A stretch of 5,207 nt of DNA, taken from Candidatus Omnitrophota bacterium (lineage in GTDB: Bacteria; Omnitrophota; Gorgyraeia; JABMRN01). Below are positions 1 through 5,158 of this stretch, in pieces. A model generated the notes under the pieces. The model saw nothing but the letters and a program-made list of their open reading frames with translations, did no database searches and was not told the DNA's origin. Every line of letters starts with the position of its first letter. Position 1 is the first letter of the stretch. The position numbers and the translations under genes are program-made. The DNA is taken from positions 1 to 5,207 of the forward strand of contig JAQVOV010000110.1 of NCBI GenBank assembly GCA_028702395.1, written 5' to 3'.

Positions 1-95
1 AGTTTGTATCTCGCTTCGTTTAGTTTTCCACAGCAGACACAGTACTCATGACACTTTATCTCTCTTATGCTGACTGAAGGGTCTTTAAATAACCT
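1..95 (-). other. Open -1 frame with cysteine-rich coding potential overlapping the gene end
   Basis: In the frame shifted by -1 relative to the large gene, no stop occurs from position 95 to the left edge. The last part reads IKCHEYCVCCGKLNEARYK, with four cysteines and a histidine within ten residues, as in small metal-binding motifs. The frame has no ATG, GTG or TTG after its preceding stop (98-96). To be translated it would need ribosomal slippage, an unusual start, or a sequence error. T-TTA-AAG (89-83), in phase with the gene, has the X-XXY-YYZ form of -1 slippage sites. Against this, the large protein's own end looks natural. Confidence 0.25.
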
Positions 96-982
96 TTATA
101 TCTTTTTTCTAAAAGCTCGTATTTTATGATCTCTATCACAGATAAAAACATAATAACATTAGTTTCACCTTTTTCGAAACTATGATCAACTATTGAACTA
201 GATGATATATCTTTTCCTACTGCTGCTTCCAATAATACTGTGAACATTTCAATTATGTTTATATACAACTGCTTATCCATATCTTCACCATTATTCTCAT
301 ATGTTTCTTTTAGCTTTTCTGCATTGATCAACCCTATAAAAGGCTTTTCCCCGTCTTTGCCTTCACTCATTGATCCAAAATTCTCTGCCTTTAATATATC
401 TTTATCTGCAAGCATTACAACATTTCCAAAACCTGTTGAAGTTTCATCCATTTTACTTAGGACATTTTCTACTATACTATCTTTATCTGCTTCTACAAAT
501 ACAACATTGTCTAACCCTAAATGCCTTAACGTATCCTCGAGATCTCTTATCTCCTTTAGTAATGAACCTATTGCTTTATTCTGCCATTGCCCTTTTTCAT
601 TACCCGGTATCCACCCTGTTTCAAGTCCTATTATAAGAGATTGCCCTTGCTTTTTTGCTGCTCTGGCTTTTACGATTATTGATGCTATTATAGTATCTGT
701 ATACAAGTTGCCTATATATTTTTTCATTATTTCTGAACAAGCTACAAGTTCATCCGATGCCTTATCGCTCTGATCTATTGCCTCTATCCAGTCAATTATG
801 CTTTCTACATTATTTACTACTTTTCCAGTCGCATCTGTTGTCTTTAGATCATCTAATGCCATAAGGTCTTCAATTCCCTTATCAGATCTAATAATATTTT
901 TAGCTTTAGAATATGCTTGCACAACCTTTGCCCGTCGGTTATTAAGATACCCTTCTACTATTTCAAATAACTCTGTTTCTTG
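65..982 (-). other. Predicted alpha/beta C-terminal domain, Omnitrophota-type (residues 1393-1697)
   Basis: A helical part (1393-1484) leads into alternating predicted strands and helices. The strands are LIIGLE (1508-1513), NVVFVEA (1551-1557), NVVMLAD (1579-1585) and FIGLINA (1607-1613). The most distinctive motif is GLETGWIPG (1511-1519), followed by a K/Q-rich helix and LRHLGLDNV (1544-1552). From memory, a domain of this kind with LIIGLE-T-x-WIPG and GLDNV ends many very large uncharacterised proteins from Omnitrophota genomes, and several of those also end in a Lys/Arg-Tyr helix and a short Ala-rich tail like the one here. Its function is unknown. GLETGWIPG is not a Walker A motif and no known active site is evident. 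The domain call is by recollection and could not be checked by search. Confidence 0.6.
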
Positions 983-3900
983 CGGTTCTTGTCTTGATCC
1001 TCTTGTATCTTCTACTTCTTTAGTCTGGATTTGTTCTTCAGGAATTACTTTATTATCAAGAACGTCCAAAGGAACATCATGTAGATCTAAAAGGTTTTCT
1101 TTTGAGATAGAATTTAAAGCCTCTTTATAAAGTTTCAGTACAAGCATAAGTTCATATACTTTACTTTCATTTGCAGTAAGATCTTTTTCCTCATCATGTT
1201 CTATAGCCCTCCATAAATGCTTCATATTTTTTGGAACGATCTCTTTTGCAAGTTTCAATAAATCAGCATGTGGATCATTTTTAACAACCTTTTCCATTTG
1301 CTCATATATTTTTTTTGCTTTTTTTTCTCTTTTCTGATGAGAAAGGTATAATACCTTTATTCCTATTAAGGTGTTAATCAGTGGAATGATTGCCAAGACA
1401 ATATGGATCTTCATTTCATGAGAAAAAACAAAGAACTCCCCAATTATATCGATCAACTCTTCCCCAAAAGAAGCCAAGATCCATATTGACAAAATATTTA
1501 TACTATTTAGGTTTTTCTTGCCATCCAATGAATTGTCAGCTCTTTTTTCTTTTTTTTGTTCGGCTAAAAATTCTAAAGTTGTTTTTTCCTTAATATTACG
1601 CAATGGTTCTGTATTCGCTAATACCTGTAAATACATTTTTTCCAAAACAACAAATTCATATAATTTCCTTTCATATGGTGTAAGGTGCTTTACTTCACCG
1701 GTTTTCATAGCATTCCTTAAATGTTTCATTTTGGCAGGTATCATACGTTGTGAAACTTTCAATAGATCTTCATAAGGATTTTCTTCTACGGTTTTTTTCA
1801 TCTGTTCATATATTTGGGTTGCAATTAGATCCCTTTTTTCTTTTGATATCTTAACGATTTTGAGAAATAAAAATATTACCATAATAGAGATTAGTGGAAC
1901 AAGAATAAAGCTCATATAGGAATAAAGGTATTCCAATACTTTTATTCCAACAAATCCCAATAACACTGTTACAAATGGATCAATGCTTTTTAGAGTAATT
2001 CCTTTATTCAACGGTTTATCTGTTTTTTTTGATTCTCGAATTTTTTCAAGAGCATCCAAAACAACTTTTCGAAGGTTCTTATTTTCGTCGCTTATTACAG
2101 ATCTTAATAAAGGTACAGATCCTTCATCACCTATTTCTCCAAGTGCACGTGCAGCAACAACTCTATCAATCGGGTTTCCACTGGCTAACGTTTCCCTAAA
2201 CTCTATAACTGCTTGTTTATGATCCTCTGCCTTAAGCTTGTTTTGCAGATATTGCGACATATAAAAATTCGGATCTATTCTCGTTTTAGAGCGAAGATTT
2301 TTTATGTTTTTTGAGGATCTATATAGATCATAACCTATATATAGAACAACTATACCTACTACAGTAAACAATATCACTAAAAAGTTATTTTCAATAAATT
2401 CATTCATTCCAAAGGCCAGCAGCAACATCGCAAAAGGATTAATACTATTCAAAGTTTTCCCGTGAGGCCCCTTTTTATCATAATGCTCTCTAATAAGCCT
2501 TTGACTGGCTCTTATATTCTGTTTATCACCCTTCCCGATAGCTATCAAAGTTTCTAATTCAGAGGTATCTATCCCGGTTTTTGTGAAAATAACATATATA
2601 CTTTCCCATACACGCATATCATTTGAACTCTTAGCGATATGGTTCAAAACTTGCTCTATTTTTCTCTCAGTAACGATCTTCAACACAAGCATCAATCGTT
2701 CATATTGTCTCCAGCGTTTTTTTACTATCTCAGGGGTGATTTCCCCAGACGTATCAACAGCATATAATGCAATGAACTCCAGCAAAGGAAGAATATCTTT
2801 TGTGGTAATTTTACTTTTATTTTGCCGTATTACACTTATAGATTCTTCTGTTGATATTTGAGATGAAAGAATATAAGTTATCGGATCATGATTTCTCTGA
2901 TAAAGATCAAAAACACTCATGAAAAATGTAGCCATAGAAACAAGTGCTGCAATTATGCTAACCATGCCCGGCCAAAATATCTGCTCTCCTGTCAAAACTA
3001 AAAACACTAAATATGCACTTGATAAAAACATACTGACAGCCGAAATAAACAGTTTTTTTGTCAAATGCGTTTTATCGACTTTTCCTTCTGTGGATATCTT
3101 ACAGCAATGCATAGCATGCCAAAGAGCACCTATTAAAAGCATCCCGGATATAAGGATGGGAGAAAAAAGCATACTTTGAGAAGGAAGCTTTATACCTGCA
3201 ACTAAAATAAATGGATTTACACTATTCAGACTAACTGTATCTTTGCCATTAGAATAATTTTTGTTTATAATGTCCCTTCTCGCTTTTCTTACAGAAGACG
3301 CGTTGAGAACATTACTTTCAATACCAAGTCTTCGGAATATACTGCTAACAGCCTCCCATACTTTATGATCATCTGAATTCAAAGATATGTTGATCAATAG
3401 ATCAATGGTTTTTCCGTCGGATTCTTTATCTATCCTTTTCATGATACGTGTATAAGCTATCAACCCATAACTGCTGTATCGTGCCGTTAAAAGAGCATAA
3501 CAGTAATTCCCTGCAAATTTTACAAGCTGTATGAGCTCTTCATCAGTAAGCTTTTCTTTTTTGTTTACCAATTCCAGTATTATTTTTTTTGCACCTGCTT
3601 TTTCAAAGGCTTTATCGAAATTTCTCTCCTCTTTTAAAATATCTGACAGGTCTTTGTACCTAAGCAAAGCATTGAGCATATTAATACCGAACGTAATTGA
3701 ACCCAAAGACATCATTGCCCATGTTGTCCATTGTGAAAATGGCAGTATGGTGTAGACAGGAACGAGTATCATATATATCAATGAACCTACTGTAATTACA
3801 GATGAAACAGCCATTCTTGATATAGTTTCTTCTTTAGGATGATGGTACCCTTCTATCTCCCAGAGAAGTTCATGAAAAAAATATGTAGAAAAAAGCCCTA

Positions 3901-5158
3901 TACCTGTTAAAACCGGATTTGAAAAAGTGACCTTGTATATAAAAAAAGTGACCCCAGCACCCGCTATAAGACCACATGCAAATAATGAAGATATCCTTAT
4001 ATGTTTTTTTATACTATCTTTCGATATTAAAGGCTTAATGTTCTTATTTTTCCAATTAACGAACATCGGAAGAACGACTTTCCACAACAATAAACCAATA
4101 GCACCTGAACCAAGAATTATAGTCAGATGATCTTTAACTATTTCCCATCCGATCCATACAAGTAATCCTACTGATAATGGGTCAATACTCATCAAGGTCT
4201 TACCTTTAGGGTTTGGTTTATCAGGATGCTGTTCCTGTTTTTTTTGGAGCTGTAGCCCAGATGTGTTTTCAGTACTTTGAATATCATTTTTATCCAGAGC
4301 AGTCTTCTCTTTTAATATTATCTCTAAAGTCTTTTCTCCGCCTACTATATTCATTTCTCTCATAGCATCTTCAAAATTATCTGCTACATGCACTTTATTT
4401 CTTATTGCCTTAGAAGTTCTGTCTATATCACTCATCAGTTCTCCACGAATGGTGCCATGTGCTATACTTCCATCTTCCAATAATCCTGTTTTATGCCCAA
4501 CCACTTCTTTACTGAACCAGCTTATATCCCTGTCTACCGGAAGTTTTACTAAAACAGGGATAACTTCCCCATCTGTCATATAACCTATAAGCCAATCATA
4601 GAAAGGTTTTCCTTTATGTTCTTCATATATCTTTTCTGCTTTTTCAGAAGATATCTTTTCACGCTGTCCTTGATATATTATCGTACAATTGTTTTCTTCT
4701 AATATCCTTACTACACTATCAAGCTGTTCAACCCCATCAGGCTTTATAAGCAAATATATAACATCATTATCCGTATTTATAAAATTATAGAAAAAATCCA
4801 AAGTTCTAAGCAACGGGTCTATATCTTTTCTGCTAAAACCATAAACGTATTCTGATATTTTTTCACTTAACTGGAGCTTAAAAGAAAGATATAAATACGC
4901 TGGGAAATTCTTAAGGTTTCTTTTTACTTGATCCTTCTCATAAAACCATTCTTCAAGTTTCCTTGTGTTTTCACCGTATTCCTTTTCTGTTGTTGACCAT
5001 TTATCTGCTATCTTAGCTATAGTTTCGTTAAGAACCTCATCTATTTTATCAGCCAATGCTAAGAGTTCTTGTTTAATTTGAGGGTATACATTATTACCTA
5101 ATTCATTTACCTTCGCTCTTATGGCATCCGATAGAGAGCCTGTATCACTGCTAAGCAT
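65..5158 (-). CDS. Giant multi-spanning membrane protein with N-terminal NDK-like domain and Omnitrophota-type C-terminal domain
   Basis: The frame gives 1,697 residues from the first in-window ATG (5158-5156) to a TAA (67-65). Domain order is: helical N-terminus (1-128); nucleoside diphosphate kinase-like domain (131-272); charged linker; five membrane blocks starting near residues 319, 638, 900, 1053 and 1213; helical modules between them (500-637, 754-899, 1104-1185, 1273-1350); a HEAT-like stretch (about 975-1042); and an alpha/beta C-terminal domain (about 1393-1697). About 16 hydrophobic segments are visible, with K/R-rich flanks placing the soluble parts in the cytoplasm. There is no N-terminal signal peptide. 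The start is doubtful: only a weak A/G-rich stretch (AGAAAAG) precedes the ATG, and the frame remains open upstream to the window edge. The function is unknown. I recognise the NDK fold and, from memory, the C-terminal domain, but no characterised full-length homologue. That this is a real gene is certain from its length, composition and internal repeats. Confidence 0.95.
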   Translation of the reverse strand: MLSSDTGSLSDAIRAKVNELGNNVYPQIKQELLALADKIDEVLNETIAKIADKWSTTEKEYGENTRKLEEWFYEKDQVKRNLKNFPAYLYLSFKLQLSEKISEYVYGFSRKDIDPLLRTLDFFYNFINTDNDVIYLLIKPDGVEQLDSVVRILEENNCTIIYQGQREKISSEKAEKIYEEHKGKPFYDWLIGYMTDGEVIPVLVKLPVDRDISWFSKEVVGHKTGLLEDGSIAHGTIRGELMSDIDRTSKAIRNKVHVADNFEDAMREMNIVGGEKTLEIILKEKTALDKNDIQSTENTSGLQLQKKQEQHPDKPNPKGKTLMSIDPLSVGLLVWIGWEIVKDHLTIILGSGAIGLLLWKVVLPMFVNWKNKNIKPLISKDSIKKHIRISSLFACGLIAGAGVTFFIYKVTFSNPVLTGIGLFSTYFFHELLWEIEGYHHPKEETISRMAVSSVITVGSLIYMILVPVYTILPFSQWTTWAMMSLGSITFGINMLNALLRYKDLSDILKEERNFDKAFEKAGAKKIILELVNKKEKLTDEELIQLVKFAGNYCYALLTARYSSYGLIAYTRIMKRIDKESDGKTIDLLINISLNSDDHKVWEAVSSIFRRLGIESNVLNASSVRKARRDIINKNYSNGKDTVSLNSVNPFILVAGIKLPSQSMLFSPILISGMLLIGALWHAMHCCKISTEGKVDKTHLTKKLFISAVSMFLSSAYLVFLVLTGEQIFWPGMVSIIAALVSMATFFMSVFDLYQRNHDPITYILSSQISTEESISVIRQNKSKITTKDILPLLEFIALYAVDTSGEITPEIVKKRWRQYERLMLVLKIVTERKIEQVLNHIAKSSNDMRVWESIYVIFTKTGIDTSELETLIAIGKGDKQNIRASQRLIREHYDKKGPHGKTLNSINPFAMLLLAFGMNEFIENNFLVILFTVVGIVVLYIGYDLYRSSKNIKNLRSKTRIDPNFYMSQYLQNKLKAEDHKQAVIEFRETLASGNPIDRVVAARALGEIGDEGSVPLLRSVISDENKNLRKVVLDALEKIRESKKTDKPLNKGITLKSIDPFVTVLLGFVGIKVLEYLYSYMSFILVPLISIMVIFLFLKIVKISKEKRDLIATQIYEQMKKTVEENPYEDLLKVSQRMIPAKMKHLRNAMKTGEVKHLTPYERKLYEFVVLEKMYLQVLANTEPLRNIKEKTTLEFLAEQKKEKRADNSLDGKKNLNSINILSIWILASFGEELIDIIGEFFVFSHEMKIHIVLAIIPLINTLIGIKVLYLSHQKREKKAKKIYEQMEKVVKNDPHADLLKLAKEIVPKNMKHLWRAIEHDEEKDLTANESKVYELMLVLKLYKEALNSISKENLLDLHDVPLDVLDNKVIPEEQIQTKEVEDTRGSRQEPQETELFEIVEGYLNNRRAKVVQAYSKAKNIIRSDKGIEDLMALDDLKTTDATGKVVNNVESIIDWIEAIDQSDKASDELVACSEIMKKYIGNLYTDTIIASIIVKARAAKKQGQSLIIGLETGWIPGNEKGQWQNKAIGSLLKEIRDLEDTLRHLGLDNVVFVEADKDSIVENVLSKMDETSTGFGNVVMLADKDILKAENFGSMSEGKDGEKPFIGLINAEKLKETYENNGEDMDKQLYINIIEMFTVLLEAAVGKDISSSSIVDHSFEKGETNVIMFLSVIEIIKYELLEKRYKGYLKTLQSA
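983..1114 (-). other. Leu-rich then acidic linker (residues 1349-1392)
   Basis: A short leucine/aspartate-rich stretch (1355-1367) is followed by a Glu/Gln/Thr/Arg-rich segment (1374-1392) with no hydrophobic core. It is likely disordered and separates the membrane array from the C-terminal domain. Confidence 0.5.
1115..1312 (-). other. Helical module B2 (core residues 1283-1348)
   Basis: The second copy of the B-type module. It aligns without gaps to 1115-1180, including IYEQM, DLLK, P-x-x-MKHL and the L-T-x-x-E-x-K pattern. It is the last soluble module before the acidic linker and C-terminal domain. Its final helix (YELMLVLK, 1335-1342) resembles one in module A2. Confidence 0.8.
1346..1522 (-). 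other. Membrane block 5, one hairpin (residues 1213-1271)
   Basis: Hydrophobic segments at about 1220-1240 and 1250-1271 are separated by an acidic/aromatic loop (FGEELID ... SHEMK). The exit is strongly basic (HQKREKKAKK, 1274-1283). The loop is longer and more acidic than in blocks 3 and 4, which fits an extracytoplasmic position. Confidence 0.7.
1490..1510 (-). repeat. Membrane-entry motif copy 5 (LNSINIL, residues 1217-1223)
   Basis: The fifth and most diverged copy. The LNSIN core is intact but the proline found in the other four copies is isoleucine. The lead-in GKKN replaces GKT. Its position before the hairpin is the same as in the other copies. Confidence 0.75.
1619..1816 (-). other. 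Helical module B1 (core residues 1115-1180)
   Basis: This soluble helical core aligns without gaps to module B2 168 residues later. By my count 29 of 66 positions are identical. Shared landmarks are IYEQM-x-K, DLLK (1131-1134), P-x-x-MKHL (1141-1147), the L-T-x-x-E-x-K pattern (1159-1165) and a final helix with K-x-Y. It has many basic residues and no catalytic motif I recognise. A less conserved Glu/Lys-rich tail (to 1210) leads to the next membrane-entry motif. Confidence 0.8.
1850..2002 (-). other. Membrane block 4, one hairpin (residues 1053-1103)
   Basis: Hydrophobic segments at about 1060-1077 and 1082-1101 are joined by a short Tyr/Ser turn. The lead-in is lysine-rich (1044-1052) and the exit basic (K1100 to R1109). 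With module B1 it forms a unit that is duplicated in block 5 plus B2. Confidence 0.75.
1973..1993 (-). repeat. Membrane-entry motif copy 4 (LKSIDPF, residues 1056-1062)
   Basis: Fourth copy, with a KGIT lead-in close to the KGKT of copy 1 and the SIDP core shared with copy 1. The hydrophobic segment follows immediately. Confidence 0.85.
2033..2236 (-). other. HEAT-like helical repeat region (residues 975-1042)
   Basis: The stretch RVVAARALGEIGDEGSVPLL (999-1018), followed by a helix ending in the VLDALEKI pattern (1033-1040), matches the HEAT/PBS-lyase type of repeat. That family's typical form is V-R-x-x-A-A-x-A-L-G-x-I-G-D-x-x-x-V-P-x-L. Roughly one and a half to two repeats are present, fewer than in free-standing HEAT proteins, which usually have many. 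Such repeats bind other proteins. The segment lies between two membrane hairpins and should be cytoplasmic. Confidence 0.8.
2315..2461 (-). other. Membrane block 3, one hairpin (residues 900-948)
   Basis: Two hydrophobic segments, about 906-921 and 925-946, are separated by a short polar turn (MNEFIENN). A basic exit (R947 to K958) follows. The entry motif is at the start of the first segment. The pattern is a simple membrane hairpin with both ends in the cytoplasm. Confidence 0.75.
2432..2452 (-). repeat. Membrane-entry motif copy 3 (LNSINPF, residues 903-909)
   Basis: Third copy, with the fullest form HGKTLNSINPF. It nearly matches copies 1 and 4 in the GKT/GIT lead-in and copies 2 and 5 in the LNS core. 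Confidence 0.85.
2462..2899 (-). other. Helical module A2 (residues 754-899)
   Basis: The second copy of the A-type soluble module, between membrane blocks 2 and 3 and predicted cytoplasmic. It shares the VWE-x-x-x-x-IF-x-x-x-GI signature (850-863) and the preceding lysine/threonine helix with A1. It is somewhat longer, with extra residues near 866-880. A helix with YERLMLVLK (819-827) resembles one in module B2. No catalytic motif is visible. A role in binding a partner or self-association is possible but not shown. Confidence 0.65.
2900..3247 (-). other. Membrane block 2, three to four spans (residues 638-753)
   Basis: Clear hydrophobic segments lie at about 662-683, 702-722 and 728-751. 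The entry motif at 644-650 is followed by only a short hydrophobic run (FILVAGI), which may be a short span or a re-entrant segment. Counting it gives four spans and keeps both ends cytoplasmic, which agrees with the basic loop around 687-702. An HxxHCC cluster (681-686) lies at the cytoplasmic end of the second segment. Confidence 0.65.
3209..3229 (-). repeat. Membrane-entry motif copy 2 (LNSVNPF, residues 644-650)
   Basis: Second copy of L-x-S-[IV]-[ND]-P-F. It differs upstream from the others, with GKDTVS in place of GKT, and its downstream hydrophobic run is short. At the DNA level copies 2, 3 and 5 share AATAGT in the coding strand. Confidence 0.8.
3248..3661 (-). other. Helical module A1 (residues 500-637)
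   Basis: A soluble, mostly helical segment between membrane blocks 1 and 2, predicted cytoplasmic. It aligns with module A2 about 250 residues later. NKKEKLTDEELIQLVKF (532-548) matches a K-x-K-[LI]-T ... L-x-x-L-[VL]-x-F pattern at 779-795. HKVWEAVSSIFRRLGIES (598-615) matches 848-865 with V, W, E, I, F, G and I identical. Both modules end in an Arg-rich helix leading into the membrane-entry motif. An alpha-solenoid-like fold is possible. I recognise no named family. Confidence 0.65.
3662..4204 (-). other. Membrane block 1, about six spans (residues 319-499)
   Basis: Hydrophobic segments are seen at about 327-343, 345-367, 388-410, 413-433, 447-472 and 477-499. A Lys/Asn-rich loop (369-387) lies between the second and third and should be cytoplasmic, as should the Arg/Lys-rich exit at 500-502. 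Six spans put both ends on the same side. A His/Glu cluster (H429, E430, E434, E436, H439, H440) sits where the fourth span returns to the cytoplasm. The block opens with the repeated motif at 322-328. I recognise no transporter family. Confidence 0.7.
4175..4195 (-). repeat. Membrane-entry motif copy 1 (LMSIDPL, residues 322-328)
   Basis: First of five copies of L-x-S-[IV]-[ND]-P-[FL]. It is preceded by a Lys/Pro/Gly-rich stretch ending in GKT and followed directly by a hydrophobic segment. Copies 1, 3, 4 and 5 share a G just upstream and similar spacing to the membrane segment. Confidence 0.8.
4205..4342 (-). other. Charged, probably flexible linker (residues 273-318)
   Basis: This segment joins the kinase-like domain to the first membrane block. 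It is rich in Lys, Glu, Gln and Asn, with a Gln/Lys stretch (302-310) followed by a Pro/Lys-rich end (312-318). The low hydrophobicity suggests a disordered cytoplasmic tether. The basic end immediately before the first membrane segment fits the positive-inside rule. Confidence 0.55.
4343..4768 (-). other. Nucleoside diphosphate kinase-like domain (residues 131-272)
   Basis: NDK moves the gamma phosphate of an NTP to an NDP through a phosphohistidine. The segment follows the family pattern throughout: LIKPDGV (137-143), KPFYDWLIGYM (184-194), GTIRGEL (235-241) and NKVH (254-257). With human NDPK-A numbering from memory, Lys12, Tyr52, Phe60, Arg105, Asn115, His118 and Glu129 correspond to K139, Y178, F186, R238, N254, H257 and E268. 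Arg88 appears as K217. The usual HGSD around the histidine is HVAD. There are insertions of about 4 residues before GTIRG and about 6 between GTIRG and NKVH, and the latter resembles the long-insert NDK variants of some archaea and candidate phyla. Free-standing NDKs are about 140 residues, so the domain is complete. Phosphotransfer activity is plausible; a nucleotide-sensing role is the alternative. Confidence 0.85.
4775..5158 (-). other. Amphipathic helical N-terminal region (residues 1-128)
   Basis: This part is rich in Leu, Ile, Lys and Glu with heptad-like spacing, for example around residues 14-54 and 64-102. It lacks glycine-rich turns, so it probably forms long helices or a coiled coil. 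There is no hydrophobic stretch long enough for a signal peptide or membrane span. Aromatic residues cluster at 86-92 and 122-126 just before the kinase-like domain. I recognise no family. It could be a dimerisation segment or the tail end of a domain that starts outside the window. Confidence 0.6.

Noticed and set aside
20..49. Nine-codon minus-strand ATG frame just after the gene stop
   Set aside because: Too short to support as a gene and without a clear ribosome site.
1..64. Possible terminator after the gene
   Set aside because: Only a six-base palindrome (AGTACT, 41-46) and weak partial pairings are present, with no stable GC-rich stem and no following T-run.
626..652. GLETGWIPG read as a nucleotide-binding P-loop
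   Set aside because: It lacks the GxxxxGK[ST] pattern; resemblance is limited to glycines.
240..773. Plus-strand open frame of 177 codons
   Set aside because: It lies wholly antisense to the C-terminal domain and has a Ser/Phe/Ile-rich composition typical of the reverse strand of Lys/Glu-rich coding DNA. No recognisable domain and no start context.
3839..3874. HELLW as a zinc-protease HExxH site
   Set aside because: The second histidine is tryptophan, so the HExxH motif is not present.
798..4130. Other plus-strand open frames (for example 798-1130, 1518-1775, 2583-2861, 2919-3179, 3531-3755)
   Set aside because: All are antisense to the large gene, short, overlap its conserved modules, and show no protein-like motifs.
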